DNA from: Ahniella affigens
GTDB lineage: Bacteria; Pseudomonadota; Gammaproteobacteria; Xanthomonadales; Ahniellaceae
Reading direction: 5' to 3'
Length of the DNA: 64,000 bases
Assembly: GCF_003015185.1 (NCBI RefSeq)
Contig: NZ_CP027860.1
Span: 620,001-684,000, forward strand
Shown here: positions 1 through 10,226 of the stretch, piece after piece
Numbering within the stretch: position 1 is the first letter of the stretch
Layout: each line of letters starts with the position of its first letter
Made by a program: the position numbers and the translations under genes
The notes under the pieces: generated by a model
Database searches by the model: none
Told to the model about the DNA's origin: nothing
The model's input: only the letters and a program-made list of their open reading frames with translations

Positions 1-105
1 AGCTTGGATTGAGGTGAAAGGCATCGTCGATTCCTCTAATTTCGGCAGAGCGCGCGCAAGATCATGACGCGTCGCGACAGATTGAACTGATATACCGCTC
101 CGCAG

Positions 106-1092
106 TCACTGGCGCCCTGGCGGTTGACGCAATGCCACGGCGGCACCGAGCAAGCCCGGATACGCATGGGTGATCACGCGAATATTGACGTTTTCCAGGT
201 ACGCTGCAAAGCGGCCCTTGGCAAGAAACCGTTCACGAAACGCACTGCTGCGCAGGAACGGCACAAAGCGCGGCACGATCCCGCCGGCAATCATCACCGT
301 GCGCGCACCGTGGATCAGCGCGCAGTCACCTGCCACGCTGCCGAGCACCGCGCAGAAGCGCGCCAGAGTGCGGCGGGCAAACACATCGTGGCCATCCAGT
401 GCGGCCTCGACGATCTGTGCCGGCTCACGGAGCTTCGCGCGGGTATCGAGCGCACTGCTCAAGTCGTCGCCGGCCTGCAACGCGGCGTCGATCTGTGCGA
501 GTCCGGCGCCCGACAACAATCGCTCAGTCGACACGCGACCGTACCGCGCCGTCATCCAGCGCGCGATGGATTGTTCTTCGTCCCCAAGCGGCGCAAAGCT
601 GACATGGCCGCCTTCGGTCTCAACGACTTCGAAACCGCGATCGGCGTTGCCGACCAGCATCGCAACGCCAAGCCCGGTGCCCGGACCCAGCACGGACACC
701 GGGCCAAAGAGCGGCGCTTCGTCATCGCCATGCAGGCTGATGACATCGCCGCCGCGCAATGCCGGCACGGCCCACGCCACCGCGCCAAAATCATTGAGCA
801 GCAGCAACGAGTCGAGCTTCAGTGCTTTGGCCAGTTCAGCGCGACTGAATGACCACGCGCGATTGGTCAGTCGAATCTCGTCGTTGCCGACTGGCGAGGC
901 GACCGCAATCGCCGCTCGTGCCGGCTGTTGGCCGACTTCGGCCAGGTAGTGTTCGGCGGCATGCTGCAGGCTCGCAAACTCGGCGTTCTTCAGCGAGCGC
1001 TGCATCATCATGACGGGCTCGGGGCTGCGGAGGTCGGTCAGCGCGAAACGCGCATTGGTACCACCGATGTCGGCGATCATCGCCAGACTCAT
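106..1092 (-). CDS. glk: Glucokinase
   Basis: Phosphorylates cytosolic glucose with ATP to glucose-6-phosphate, the substrate of the upstream zwf product. The 328-residue protein has the sugar-kinase phosphate-binding motif DIGGTNARF near residues 8-16, the [11 protein letters not shown] segment with the likely catalytic Asp near residue 100, a glycine-rich [10 protein letters not shown] near 134 and ETEGGHVSF near 158. Length and motifs fit the bacterial Glk family rather than ROK kinases. The ATG at 1092 overlaps the edd stop by 4 bp (ATGA), so translation is probably coupled. It is the last gene of the zwf-pgl-edd-glk operon. No terminator is evident in the 105 bp downstream. Confidence 0.93.
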   Translation of the reverse strand: MSLAMIADIGGTNARFALTDLRSPEPVMMMQRSLKNAEFASLQHAAEHYLAEVGQQPARAAIAVASPVGNDEIRLTNRAWSFSRAELAKALKLDSLLLLNDFGAVAWAVPALRGGDVISLHGDDEAPLFGPVSVLGPGTGLGVAMLVGNADRGFEVVETEGGHVSFAPLGDEEQSIARWMTARYGRVSTERLLSGAGLAQIDAALQAGDDLSSALDTRAKLREPAQIVEAALDGHDVFARRTLARFCAVLGSVAGDCALIHGARTVMIAGGIVPRFVPFLRSSAFRERFLAKGRFAAYLENVNIRVITHAYPGLLGAAVALRQPPGRQ

Positions 1093-2918
1093 GCGTGAGC
1101 TCCAGGCAGCGGGAACGACAACGCGCCCTCTTCGGCCGAGCTGACCTGTGCCCGAAGACCCGCAAACAATTCGCGACCCAGCCCTTCAGCATTGCCCGCC
1201 GTGTCGACCACGACGGCTGTCCGACTCGCCCATTCGGCCGCATCCACGTGGACGGCGAGTACCCCGTGTTCGGCATCGATCTGAATCAAATCGCCGTCGC
1301 GCAATTTGGCGATCGGGCCATCGCAGAGCGCTTCCGGCACCACATGAATCGCCGCCAGCACTTTGCCGGAAGCACCCGACATGCGGCCGTCGGTCAGCAG
1401 GGCGACGCGTTGGCCGCGATCTTGGAGGACGCCCAGTGTCGGTGTGAGTTTGTGCAGTTCGGGCATGCCGTTGGCACGCGGGCCCTGGCCACGGATCACC
1501 GCGACGAAATCGCTCGTGAGCGCCCCGGCCTTGAACGCGTCGAGCAGTGCGTCCTGGGACTCGAATACTTTCGCAGGCGCGGTTAACGCGCGATGCTCGG
1601 GCTTGACTGCAGAAATCTTCACCACCGCGCGGCCCAGATTGCCGCGCAGACATCTGAGGCCACCCTCGCGATCGAACGGCTCGGCAACGCCACGCAGCAC
1701 ACTTTGGTCCATTGATTGCGCCGGCGCAGGCTGCCAGATCAGGCGCGTGCCATCGAGTTTGGGCTCCTCTGCTTGATCGCGCAGATTGCCGCCATGCACA
1801 CACAGCAAATCCTCATACAATAGCCCCGCGTCAAGCAGTTCGCGAATGACAACGCCTAGGCCGCCAGCGGCCTGGAAGTGGTTCACATCGGCCTGACCGT
1901 TGGGATACACGCGTGCCAACAAGGGCGTGACTTGGGACAGTTCATCAAGATCATCCCAGTCGATGATCAGGCCGGCCGCACGGGCGATGGCCACCAGGTG
2001 GATCGCATGATTCGTTGAGCCACCCGTCGCCGCAAGGCCCACCATCGCATTGACCAGTGCACGCGCATCGACGGTATGACCCAGCGGACGATAATTCGAT
2101 CCCAGCGCAGTGACCTTGCAGACCTGTTCTGCGGCAGCGACCGTCAGCGCGTCGCGCAATGGCGTACCTGGGTTGACGAAGGCCGTGCCTGGCATGTGCA
2201 AGCCCATGACCTCCATCAGCATCTGATTGGAATTGGCGGTGCCGTAGAACGTGCAGGTGCCAGCGCTGTGGTACGACTTGGCCTCGGCTTCCAGCAGTTC
2301 GGCACGGGTGGCTTTGCCCTCGGCGTAGGCTTGGCGCACGCGTGCCTTCTCGGCATTCGGAATGCCCGATGGCATGGGGCCCGCCGGCACGAAGATCACG
2401 GGCAAATGACCGAAGCGGAGCGCGCCGATCAACATGCCCGGGACGATCTTGTCGCAGACGCCGAGCATCAGCGCCGCGTCGAACATTTCGTGCGAGAGCG
2501 CAATGGCGGTCGACTGCGCGATCACATCGCGCGAGAACAACGACAGCTCCATGCCCGTGCGGCCCTGCGTCACGCCGTCGCACATTGCTGGCACGCCGCC
2601 GGCCACTTGCGCGCTGGCGCCCAGATTGCGCGCGGCCATCTTGATCAGCTCGGGGTAGTGCTTGAGTGGCTCATGCGCGCTGAGCATGTCGTTGTAGGCC
2701 GTGACAATGCCCACATTCACGCCACTGCCTTCGCGCAGACTCGGTTTGTCTTCGCGGGCTGCCGCAAAGCCATGGGCCAGATTGCCGCACGCGAGCTTGC
2801 TGCGCGCGGGCGCTTTCTGGCGGGCGCGCTCGATCAGGTCCAGATACGCGCGACGCGTGGTGTGACTTCGCGCGGCGATGCGGGCGGTGACCGCAGCCAC
2901 TACAGGATGCAGCGACAT
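1089..2918 (-). CDS. edd: Phosphogluconate dehydratase (Entner-Doudoroff)
   Basis: Dehydrates 6-phosphogluconate to 2-keto-3-deoxy-6-phosphogluconate. At 609 residues it has the normal length for the IlvD/Edd family. Visible family motifs are [20 protein letters not shown] and [11 protein letters not shown], which carry the expected Fe-S cluster cysteines, then [16 protein letters not shown] and the C-terminal [18 protein letters not shown]. Its ATG at 2918 shares one base with the pgl stop (TGATG), and its own stop overlaps glk. The order zwf-pgl-edd gives three consecutive pathway steps. The aldolase gene eda is not seen and could lie below position 1 or elsewhere. Confidence 0.95.
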   Translation of the reverse strand: MSLHPVVAAVTARIAARSHTTRRAYLDLIERARQKAPARSKLACGNLAHGFAAAREDKPSLREGSGVNVGIVTAYNDMLSAHEPLKHYPELIKMAARNLGASAQVAGGVPAMCDGVTQGRTGMELSLFSRDVIAQSTAIALSHEMFDAALMLGVCDKIVPGMLIGALRFGHLPVIFVPAGPMPSGIPNAEKARVRQAYAEGKATRAELLEAEAKSYHSAGTCTFYGTANSNQMLMEVMGLHMPGTAFVNPGTPLRDALTVAAAEQVCKVTALGSNYRPLGHTVDARALVNAMVGLAATGGSTNHAIHLVAIARAAGLIIDWDDLDELSQVTPLLARVYPNGQADVNHFQAAGGLGVVIRELLDAGLLYEDLLCVHGGNLRDQAEEPKLDGTRLIWQPAPAQSMDQSVLRGVAEPFDREGGLRCLRGNLGRAVVKISAVKPEHRALTAPAKVFESQDALLDAFKAGALTSDFVAVIRGQGPRANGMPELHKLTPTLGVLQDRGQRVALLTDGRMSGASGKVLAAIHVVPEALCDGPIAKLRDGDLIQIDAEHGVLAVHVDAAEWASRTAVVVDTAGNAEGLGRELFAGLRAQVSSAEEGALSFPLPGAHA

Positions 2919-3616
2919 CAGGGGCTCCAGTGGATTTCGGCGGCAGGATGGTGGGCGGCGAGGAGTGCGGATACTGGCAGACTGTGATCGCCATGTTGCG
3001 CGCGCTCCAGCACCGCCAGTTTGTCGGTGCCGGTGATGACCAATAGGATCCGGTCGCTGCGCAGCAGCCGGCTCAAGGTCAGACTGACGCGCTGATGCGG
3101 GCCAGCGGCGGGCATCGGATTGGGTTCAATCGCGATGCAGCACTTGGTGTGGTGTAGGTCGAGGGCATGCGGGAGCGTCGGGGCCCCTGGAAACAATGAT
3201 GCAAAGTGGCCATCCACGCCCATGCCGACCATCGTCAGATCGAATGCCTCGGGGTGCGCGCGCATACTCGCTTCGCCGAAATCCGCGTTGACGGGGCCAT
3301 CGCACTGTAGGGGGGTCAACGACAACCAGCGAATGCCTTCAGCGCCAACGAAGGCGTCCTGCATCTGGCGCAGATTGCAGTCTGGATGATCATGATTCAC
3401 CCAGCGCTCGTCACTCGGGACCACATGCACCTTGGACCACGCTCGCGACTGCGCGGCGAGTCGACGGAACACCGGTGGTGACGTGCGGCCACCAGCAAGC
3501 GCGAGCAACGCACGACCCTGGAGCGTGAGCGCGCGGTCGATGTCTTCGGCCATGCTGCTGGCCAAATGCTCAATCAACGTCTCCGTATTTGCGTGCCGAA
3601 TCAGTTTGAAGCTCAT
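2918..3616 (-). CDS. pgl: 6-phosphogluconolactonase
   Basis: Hydrolyses 6-phosphogluconolactone to 6-phosphogluconate between the zwf and edd steps. The 232-residue protein belongs to the DevB/NagB-like lactonase family: [13 protein letters not shown] near residue 38, [17 protein letters not shown] near 65 and [20 protein letters not shown] near 126 are the characteristic segments. The ATG at 3616 lies 9 bp after the zwf stop and its stop shares a base with the edd start, so it sits inside the coupled operon. Confidence 0.93.
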   Translation of the reverse strand: MSFKLIRHANTETLIEHLASSMAEDIDRALTLQGRALLALAGGRTSPPVFRRLAAQSRAWSKVHVVPSDERWVNHDHPDCNLRQMQDAFVGAEGIRWLSLTPLQCDGPVNADFGEASMRAHPEAFDLTMVGMGVDGHFASLFPGAPTLPHALDLHHTKCCIAIEPNPMPAAGPHQRVSLTLSRLLRSDRILLVITGTDKLAVLERAQHGDHSLPVSALLAAHHPAAEIHWSP

Positions 3617-3625
3617 GGTTCGCCC

Positions 3626-5104
3626 TCACTCCCGCCAGCTGTGACCATGGCGCTCGGTCAGCGCGACCGCGCTGCTCGGGCCAAAGGTGCCGGCTGGATA
3701 GGACTTCGGCGAGATGCCGAGTTTCTGCCAGCCATCCAGGATGCCGTCGATCCATTGCCAGGCCGTTTCGGTTTCGTCGCGACGGACGAACAGGGTACCG
3801 TTGCCCTCAATCGCATCGAGATAGAGGCGTTCGTAGGCGAGGCGACGCCGCGCCTGTTTGAACGCGTCGCTGGTCTCCAGATCGAGCGCGACTTGCGCGA
3901 GCTTCAGGCCATTCCGATCCAAGCCTGGCGTCTTGTGCATCAGGCGAAGCTCAATGCGCTCCTCCGGTTGCAGGCTGATGATCAGTGCGTTGGGCTCGAC
4001 GGCGGCACCGCTATTCGCAAAGATCGAGTGCGGCACGGCGCGGAACTGCAGATAGATTTCGGTGGCGCGTCGCGCCATGCGCTTGCCGGTGCGCAGATAG
4101 AACGGCACACCCGACCAGCGCCAATTGTCGACATGGGCACGGAGCGCGATATAGGTCTCGGTGTTGCTGGCACGGCCGAGTTCGTCTCGGTATCCCGGCA
4201 CAGCGACCCCGTCAACGGCACCGGCGGTGTACTGACCGGCGACGCTGTTGTTCGGGATATCGGCCACTTCAATCGGACGCAGCGAGCGCAGGACCTTGAG
4301 CTTTTCGTTCCGAACCGCACTTGGGTCGAACTGCGATGGTGGTTCCATTGCCGTCAGACACACGAGTTGCAGCAAGTGGTTTTGCAGCATGTCGCGACTC
4401 GCGCCGGAATGATCGTAGTAGTCACCACGACCCTCGACGCCAATCGTTTCGGCAACCGTGATCTGCACCTGCTCGATATGGCGCGCATTCCAAAGTGGTT
4501 CAAACAGCGCATTGCCAAAACGCAGCGCCAAAAGATTCTGTACGCCTTCCTTGCCGAGATAGTGATCGACGCGGAACACGCGTGACTCATCGAACGTCGC
4601 CGTGACCCCATCGTTGATCGCGACCGCACTGGCCAAGTCATGGCCAATCGGCTTTTCGAGCATCACGCGCGTACCGGCGCCGGCAAGCCGCGCGGCACCA
4701 AGCACCGCACAAATCGGCGCGTAAAAGCGCGGTGCGGTCGACAGGTGATAGAGCACATCGCCCGTGCGCAGCGCTTTGATGCGCTCCGTGAGTGCAGTCG
4801 CGGACTGACTATCGGCGACATCGGCCGCTTGGTATTCGAGCCGATCGAGAAAGCGTGCGACGCTGTCGGTATCACGGTCGGCCACTGGGACGCGCTTCTC
4901 GAGATGCTGACGCACCTGATCGCGAAATGCACCCGTATCGAGATCACTGCGGGCGGTGCCGAGGCAACGGAAGTCTGTCGCCAGCAGCCCATCGCGATGC
5001 AGGCCATACAGTGAGGGCAACAACATGCGCCCGGCGAGATCGCCGGTTGCGCCGAAAATGACGAGCAATGAGGCAGGGCGAGAAACAGAACCGCTGGCGG
5101 ACAT
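3626..5104 (-). CDS. zwf: Glucose-6-phosphate 1-dehydrogenase
   Basis: Oxidises glucose-6-phosphate to the lactone with NAD(P)+. The 492-residue length is usual. The N-terminal cofactor site is LLVIFGATGDLAGRMLLPSL (residues about 13-32), and the active-site segment RVDHYLGKEGVQNLL carries the conserved His-Tyr-Leu-Gly-Lys. A second family segment, FYLRTGKRM, follows. The ATG at 5104 is the first good start before the Rossmann motif. It is the first gene of the operon. The 216 bp upstream to the cupin stop should hold the promoter, but no clear operator was recognised. Confidence 0.96.
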   Translation of the reverse strand: MSASGSVSRPASLLVIFGATGDLAGRMLLPSLYGLHRDGLLATDFRCLGTARSDLDTGAFRDQVRQHLEKRVPVADRDTDSVARFLDRLEYQAADVADSQSATALTERIKALRTGDVLYHLSTAPRFYAPICAVLGAARLAGAGTRVMLEKPIGHDLASAVAINDGVTATFDESRVFRVDHYLGKEGVQNLLALRFGNALFEPLWNARHIEQVQITVAETIGVEGRGDYYDHSGASRDMLQNHLLQLVCLTAMEPPSQFDPSAVRNEKLKVLRSLRPIEVADIPNNSVAGQYTAGAVDGVAVPGYRDELGRASNTETYIALRAHVDNWRWSGVPFYLRTGKRMARRATEIYLQFRAVPHSIFANSGAAVEPNALIISLQPEERIELRLMHKTPGLDRNGLKLAQVALDLETSDAFKQARRRLAYERLYLDAIEGNGTLFVRRDETETAWQWIDGILDGWQKLGISPKSYPAGTFGPSSAVALTERHGHSWRE

Positions 5105-5320
5105 TCGAAGGGGTCGCTGGTCGAGGGAAGCCTCTAGCCTAGCGCTTCAGAAACGTGCGACAAGACCTGTATTCGATTGCAGCATAAGCGCCGAACAGGT
5201 GATTCAAACCACCGCTTGATTGTCTGATTCGGACAACGGCGGAAGGGCGCCCAATTTCGGGCTGGGCGCACGCTGGCAGCGTGGCTCGCCGAGGCGTTTG
5301 TCCACTGGACAATGGCTTGA

Positions 5321-5683
5321 TCAGCTGGCTCGGTCGACAATCATGAAATGCTTGGTCAGCGGCTCCAGGACCTCAAAGGTGCCCTTGAAACCAGCCGGGA
5401 TCACCAAGGACTGCCCCGCTTCGCAACGCACCGCATGGCCATCGTCCGCCGTGATCACACAAGCGCCGGCGGTCACAAAGAAGTGTTCGTCCTCGCGCTC
5501 GCCCATTTCGATTCGCCAGGCGCCTGGCTCGCATGACCACACCCCCGCAAATACCTCACCCGACGCATTTTGATAGTGCAGCCAAGTCTTGCGTTCCGGG
5601 TTGCCGCGGATCAGGCGCTCGGGGCGGGGGTGGTCGAGCTCGGGCTCTATCTGTTGCTGAGCAAAGTTCAAAGCGTTGGGCAT
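5321..5683 (-). CDS. Small cupin-domain protein
   Basis: A 120-residue single-domain cupin resembling the DUF861/EutQ-like group: LHYQNASGEVFAGVWSCEPG, then GEREDEHFFVTAGACVITADDG and GQSLVIPAGFKGTFEVLEP, the usual two cupin strands with a PAG turn. No substrate can be named. The reading frame is open further upstream, but the cupin homology begins after the ATG at 5683, and the upstream part runs into the tail of the pseudogene ending at 5757, so the shorter form is used. It lies between the cassette region and zwf on the same strand. A link to either is not shown. Confidence 0.75.
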   Translation of the reverse strand: MPNALNFAQQQIEPELDHPRPERLIRGNPERKTWLHYQNASGEVFAGVWSCEPGAWRIEMGEREDEHFFVTAGACVITADDGHAVRCEAGQSLVIPAGFKGTFEVLEPLTKHFMIVDRAS

Positions 5684-5756
5684 GTTGGCATCTGGAGCAG
5701 CGGCTGATCGAGGATTTTGCCACCGCTGCCCAAGATTGACGAGGCAATTTATGCTG

Positions 5757-7069
5757 TCATGGGCGAGCAAACAAGTGATGAAAGAGCGGGCACTGCTGCA
5801 ATGCATGCCGCAGGGCCAAGACTTGCTCACACTCTGCCCTAATGGCAGCCTCGCCGAAGTCTAAGGTCAGGCAGCGAAGGGATTCTGCCTCGTCGAGCTC
5901 GCGCAACAAGTGTTCTAGTACTTGCAAGGCCAATTCGTTGAAGTCTGGCTATTGTAGATTCGGATACCGGTCGGTCTGACCGGTCAGTTCGCGCATCCAG
6001 CGCATAAGCGTAGCGACCGGGTCAGCTCCTTTGAATTCGCGTGCCACCACGGCGAGCAGGTCGTCGCGATCGAACACGTTTAGCAACAGCGCCAAGAAGA
6101 ATCGGTGCTCACGCTCATGCAGCTTTGCTCGAAACTGGATGATCGTGCGACTGACCTGATCGTTGCGGCAGGCTCTGAGCACCATGCTCCGTTCTGCGCC
6201 GCTCAGCGCCTGACCGTGGTCGACCAAGCTGCCCAGGTCCGCAGGATCGTCGCCGAACATCGCCGCTTCAGAAACCAGTGAGTAGGCGAGATACAGATCC
6301 GCTTCGTTCAGTACCTGCCGCAGCCAGTGTCGATATTGAATCGGATCCAGTGATCGCAACATGCGCAAGTATTGGATCTTTCGAATCGTCGGCGCGTGCC
6401 GCTGGAATGGATGATGGGCCAGCCCAGCCCAGGCCAGCGGTAGTCGTATTGGATTTCGGTGTCGGGATCATCAGTAATGGTCCGAATCACAGTCGTCACC
6501 GAAGGCCGGTGCAGATGGATTAACGAGTGGATCAAACCATCGCTGCGCGCGATCCGGCGCGTGTCGCCGGGTCGCAATATCTAAAAATCGATCCGTTCGA
6601 GCTGGCCGATCGCGGCGCGCTGGCCGTGTGCAATGAGTCTATCGGGCTTGAAGGAATACCGAGCATGAATACTGCCGCCAGCCGGGACGTGAAAGGCACC
6701 GCTGAAGCCGTGCTGATGAATGCTCGTGGTGCCATCCAGCCAGGTCAGGGCGGAATTGTCGAAATGAGCGTCGCGGTACAACGATGCCGGCGGCTCCGCA
6801 AATCGAGCATCCAGATCTGCCTGCTGGCACAAGGATTTGGCACTGAGTACGTAGTCGGTCAAGTCGTCTGGGCTGATATTGGCAGCCGGATTGAAATGCG
6901 CCAGGTTGCGTGCCGCGACCTGCTGAAGTTGCGCGTAGATTGTTTCGCGAGTATCGCCGAGCTCACCCGCAATTGCGTCGCCACGTTGGGTGACGAACGC
7001 CGGCACGCGCTGTCGGCCGGTGCGCGGCGCCGGTCGGCCTAGACTGCTGAATTCGACGGATGCGTTCAC
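5757..7069 (-). pseudogene. Cassette copy C: decayed CDO-like cupin protein
   Basis: A third copy of the roughly 430-residue cassette protein, broken three ways. From the GTG at 7069 the frame reads to an in-frame TAG at 6581-6583, just before LRPGDTRRIARSDGL, and continues in the same frame. A frameshift then falls near 6400-6430, after YDYRWPGLG. In the new frame RHAPTIRKIQYLRMLRSLDP continues to a second TAG at 5949-5951, and the family tail (ALQQCPLFHHLF) ends at TGA 5757-5759. The metal-site segment is still readable as TTSIHQHGFSGAFHVPAG. Its GTG start overlaps the preceding oxygenase remnant by 4 bp (GTGA), exactly as in cassette A, which shows common descent. Confidence 0.85.
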
Positions 7070-7362
7070 GTCATTTCCCCTTGGTAATCGGCATCCACAA
7101 AGTGGTAGAGCAGCGACAAGGATTGATGCCCGGGTGGCACTACTCCTCGGCTGTGGCGAAGTTCACGGCCACGGCAAATCAAAGCATCGCCAATGCGCTG
7201 ATACAAACTCGCGACTCGACCTTCGCGGTTTTCGATGTCGAGTGACCACTGCGAATATCTGGAATCAGTGAGCGGGGCGTAGTCAATCAGCAGCGTGATC
7301 GCATATTCGCAAGGTGGACGGTCGGAATGCCAATGCAGGTCGCTGCCGGTCAGGTACAAGTC
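7066..7362 (-). pseudogene. Cassette copy C: C-terminal remnant of 2OG-Fe(II) oxygenase
   Basis: About 98 codons matching the last quarter of the two intact oxygenases: DLHWHSDRPPCEYAITLL, then RIGDALICRGRELRHSR and HQSLSLLYHFVDADYQG. The iron-ligand pattern HxD and the distal His are retained, but the first roughly 250 residues are gone. Homology stops near 7360, directly at the repeat element that starts at 7372, so the truncation junction coincides with that element. The apparent TTG start at 7359 is not thought to be real. No peptide gene remains for this copy. Confidence 0.82.
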
Positions 7363-7371
7363 CAGGCCTAA

Positions 7372-7471
7372 GGGAGTGTCTGAACAAGTCCATCTCGGAC
7401 TTTCAGACCTGCAATGAGTCCGGCACTTGTCGGGACCCGTTGCCCGCTTCGCCTCTGAACTTGTTCAGAGG
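7372..7471. repeat. Palindrome-bearing repeat element, copy 1
   Basis: This stretch begins GAGTGTCTGAACAAGTCCAT (7374-7393) and ends in the perfect 20-bp palindrome CCTCTGAACTTGTTCAGAGG (7452-7471). The same two parts, with a shorter middle, recur at 34951-35005. It separates the decayed copy C from cassette B and could also act as a hairpin terminator for cassette B. Confidence 0.75.
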
Positions 7472-7581
7472 TTCCTAGGCTTCCTCTATGGCAGAGCCGT
7501 CGAAAAAGCGCCGGAAGCTATGCAGTCCTGTCTCGGGCCCTGATTCCGGCCAATGCACGACAGTTGGCAAGGGGGTAGACT

Positions 7582-8886
7582 CTAACTCCGCAGATCCGCA
7601 AAAATCGCCCGAAATAGCGCGCACTCGCATAACGCATCAAAAAGTTCAACCAAAGCGTCACGGTTTGCAGTTACTGCCTCATCGCCATAGGTCTGAGTCA
7701 GTGCGGTGAGTGTCTCAGGTAGGTGCGCGCCTGCAAGCATGAAGCGTATCATCAGCAATGCTGTGTCGTTCAAATCAACGCCAATCAAGTTCGGATATTG
7801 GCTCGTGTTGCCAGTGATCTCGGCTAACCACACACAAACCCGGTCAATTGCGGGAGCGCCGGGGTATTCCTCTGCAACCAACGCCAGCAGCGCGTCCCGT
7901 TCAAACACATTGAGCAGTAGTGCGAGTAGAAAACGATGCGCAGGTTCATGCAGAGCGCGGCGAAAGGCAATCAGGCTTCGACTCATGATGTCATGGCGAG
8001 CGACTTGGCTAATGAGCTGCCTTTCGGCCGAATCGAGCTGCAAACAGCGCTGAGAAAGTTGTTCGGCGACCGACGGGTCAGCCGACCTGAGGGCAGCTTC
8101 GTGAATCGCCAGGTGCGCGAGGTGCAAGTCGGCGTCTGGTAGCAAATCTGCCAAAATTTGCTCGTACCGTTTCGGATCAAGTTGCTGCAGCATTCTGAGA
8201 TACTGCAGTTTTCGAATCGTAGGCGCGTGCCGGTAAAAGGGATCGTGCGCCAAGCCCGGCCAACGATAGTCGTACTGGATGTCTTCGCGAATGTCGTCTG
8301 TGATGGTGCGAACGACAATCGTGATGGATGGTCGCACTAAATGAAACAGTGAGTGGATCGTTTCTGCGCCGCGGTGGATAGGCCTTGTATCGCCTGCGTG
8401 CAAGACTTCAACATGGCTCAATCGCACGGTGCCAGCGACCGCTCGTTGCATCGGTTCAGGGTTGCGCCAGGCATTGAATTCGAACTGGCTGTGCAGACTT
8501 GATCCGGACAATACGTGGAATGCGCCGCAGAACGCATGTTGGTGGACGCTCGTTGTGCCATCAAGCCAAATCAACGCTGATATGTCGAAATGCTCGGCAC
8601 GGTATAAGGACAGCGGCGGTTCAGAGAACTTGCCATCGAGATCGGCCTGCCGACACAATTCGCGCGCGCCCATGACATGTTCCACCAGATCGATGAGCCC
8701 GATGTGATCTGCGGGACGAAAATGCTCCAATTCTAAGATAGCGGCGCTGACGAGACGTTCTGATATCTCCTGCTTGCTCGTGCCGATGCGCTTACCAATT
8801 GCGTCCCCGAGCACCCGAAAGAAGGATGTCACCCGACTCGGGGCATGGGTTTCGCTTGTCTCATCGATAAGTTGGGTCGCGTTCAT
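7582..8886 (-). CDS. Cassette B: CDO-like cupin protein with helical C-terminal domain
   Basis: A 434-residue protein of unknown function, paralogous to the gene at 11283-12668. Residues about 105-195 look like a cysteine-dioxygenase-type cupin. TTSVHQHAFCGAFHVLSG (111-128) gives the HxH pair His115/His117, and TIHSLFHLVRPSITIVVRT (from about 177) offers a third His. This echoes the G-H-x-H and distal-His layout of CDO. A predicted all-helical region of about 210 residues follows (RALHEPAHRFLLALLLNVF is strongly conserved) and matches nothing I recognise. The start is the ATG at 8886, 37 bp after the oxygenase stop. The longer frame to 8991 overlaps the oxygenase and is not conserved. Iron binding and any thiol or peptide substrate are inferences. 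Confidence 0.7.
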   Translation of the reverse strand: MNATQLIDETSETHAPSRVTSFFRVLGDAIGKRIGTSKQEISERLVSAAILELEHFRPADHIGLIDLVEHVMGARELCRQADLDGKFSEPPLSLYRAEHFDISALIWLDGTTSVHQHAFCGAFHVLSGSSLHSQFEFNAWRNPEPMQRAVAGTVRLSHVEVLHAGDTRPIHRGAETIHSLFHLVRPSITIVVRTITDDIREDIQYDYRWPGLAHDPFYRHAPTIRKLQYLRMLQQLDPKRYEQILADLLPDADLHLAHLAIHEAALRSADPSVAEQLSQRCLQLDSAERQLISQVARHDIMSRSLIAFRRALHEPAHRFLLALLLNVFERDALLALVAEEYPGAPAIDRVCVWLAEITGNTSQYPNLIGVDLNDTALLMIRFMLAGAHLPETLTALTQTYGDEAVTANRDALVELFDALCECALFRAIFADLRS

Positions 8887-8923
8887 GCTGATTTCGTGAG
8901 ATTGGTTTGTGTGAGTACCTGAT

Positions 8924-9964
8924 TCAATCCAAGTCGCCCTTGTAGTCGGCATCCACGTAATGGAACAACAGCGACAGTGACTGGTGTCCATGGGGAAGCT
9001 GGTCGCGACTATGCGAGAGTTCCCGGCCCTTGAATATCAACGCGTCGCCAATGCGCTGACGAATTTCAGCTACTTGCCCGTTCCGCTGGCGAACCAGCAA
9101 TGGCCAATCCGATCGCCCCATCGAATCAACAGGATGGTACTCAAGCAGGTATGTAATGGTGTACTCACAAGGCGGTCGGTCGGTGTGCCAGAACAGATCA
9201 CTCCCCTGCAGATACGAAGATACGAACGAGTACGACGGCTTAGTGGGCGCTCCGACTAGGCGGCTAATCCGGTCGTTCAGCTGTTGATGCCAAAAGCGCG
9301 CGATCGGGTGATTGTGGGCGATCAGACGACGAACACCGCGGGATTCCCGCCGTTCGAGATATCCCTCGTCTCCCAAAGCCCGGTAGTAGCGAGCAAGTTC
9401 AGTACGAACCGCCAATGGAAGGAGGTGGTCAAGTGTTGCAAAGCCCTCGGTGGCGAGTTGCTTACGAGAAGGCACGTCGATTTGTTCGAATGCCGAATCA
9501 GTCCTCAGAGTCTCCCATTCGCCCTGTGCTGACAGTTCAGGCGCATCGCCGACAGCCACGAGAACTGGAAACCAAATTTTGGACGAGGGGCACCACGAAA
9601 AGCAGACGTCGTCTCGTTGCCATTCCGTTGGGACCTGCCAAGGCAAGGATGCATGGCGGATGAGGATCTTCTCAGGCCCCTCTAGAACGCTTGGGTCGAC
9701 TCGATACTCGACCGGTGTCGACAGTTCGTCAGCTTCGACCAGCAAGCCAAGATTGCCCAGTTCCGCCAACGCTTCCGAGTCGGCCACCGGCTCTGGCATG
9801 CTCTCGATGATTGCGCCATGCAAGTAGCGATACGCATTGGGCCAAAGGTCAGGTGTGACCAATGTGCTCCGGAACGAGTCGCCGCGAAGTGGTGCTTCGA
9901 TCAGGAAAACGGGGGGCGTTGCGCCCCCCTGGACCGTGATCTTTGCAGCGTGATTGAACTGCAT
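8924..9964 (-). CDS. Cassette B: 2OG-Fe(II) oxygenase-like protein
   Basis: A 346-residue protein whose C-terminal half (about 170-346) carries a prolyl-hydroxylase-like double-stranded beta-helix signature. SDLFWHTDRPPCEYTITYLL has His260 and Asp262, and RIGDALIFKGRELSHSR has the distal His318. At about +10, where many family members carry Arg or Lys for 2-oxoglutarate, this copy has Gln328 beside His327. The first roughly 95 residues (ITVQGGATPPVFLIEAPLR, then ALAELGNLGLLVEAD) form a separate domain and may be a substrate-recognition module. The ATG at 9964 follows the peptide stop by 19 bp with AAGGGGA as a plausible ribosome site. Hydroxylation of the adjacent proline-rich peptide is inferred. 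Confidence 0.72.
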   Translation of the reverse strand: MQFNHAAKITVQGGATPPVFLIEAPLRGDSFRSTLVTPDLWPNAYRYLHGAIIESMPEPVADSEALAELGNLGLLVEADELSTPVEYRVDPSVLEGPEKILIRHASLPWQVPTEWQRDDVCFSWCPSSKIWFPVLVAVGDAPELSAQGEWETLRTDSAFEQIDVPSRKQLATEGFATLDHLLPLAVRTELARYYRALGDEGYLERRESRGVRRLIAHNHPIARFWHQQLNDRISRLVGAPTKPSYSFVSSYLQGSDLFWHTDRPPCEYTITYLLEYHPVDSMGRSDWPLLVRQRNGQVAEIRQRIGDALIFKGRELSHSRDQLPHGHQSLSLLFHYVDADYKGDLD

Positions 9965-9983
9965 CGCTCTAGTCCCCTTGACA

Positions 9984-10226
9984 TCAAGCCAAGTCAGCCC
10001 GTTCAGGCTGCGGAGTTGGCGGCGGCAGCAGACGATCTGAAACCGACGCTGACAATCCAGCGATCGACTTCAGCTGTGTTGCCAGATTCGCTGGAACCGA
10101 CAGCTTGGCAGCCGGCTGCAGACTGACTTCCGTGTCGGCATTTGCAGTTTCTGTTGCGGATGCAAGCGTAGATGCACCGGCCAGACTCGCTGCCAGAACG
10201 GCGCCCTTCAGGACTTTGCTAGACAT
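9984..10226 (-). CDS. Cassette B: small proline-tailed peptide, putative precursor
   Basis: An 80-residue peptide that is not recognised. Residues 1-25 are hydrophobic and Ala-rich (KVLKGAVLAASLAGASTLAS), resembling a Sec signal or membrane segment. The middle has LSVPANLATQLKSI (42-55), and the tail has LLPPPTPQPERADLA. The VPxxLxxQLxS part matches the cassette A peptide, so the pair are probably homologous despite different N-termini. The ATG at 10226 has GGAG 7 nt upstream. It is followed closely by the oxygenase. A RiPP-like precursor is one reading, and a small secreted or accessory protein is the alternative. The signal-like N-terminus fits the first reading less well. Confidence 0.6.
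   Translation of the reverse strand: MSSKVLKGAVLAASLAGASTLASATETANADTEVSLQPAAKLSVPANLATQLKSIAGLSASVSDRLLPPPTPQPERADLA

Noticed and set aside
5684-5830. Long N-terminal extension of the small cupin
   Set aside because: It overlaps the tail of the copy C pseudogene and shows no cupin character.
8887-8991. N-terminal extension of the cassette B cupin protein
   Set aside because: It lies inside the oxygenase gene in another frame and has no counterpart in cassette A. The ATG at 8886 is used.
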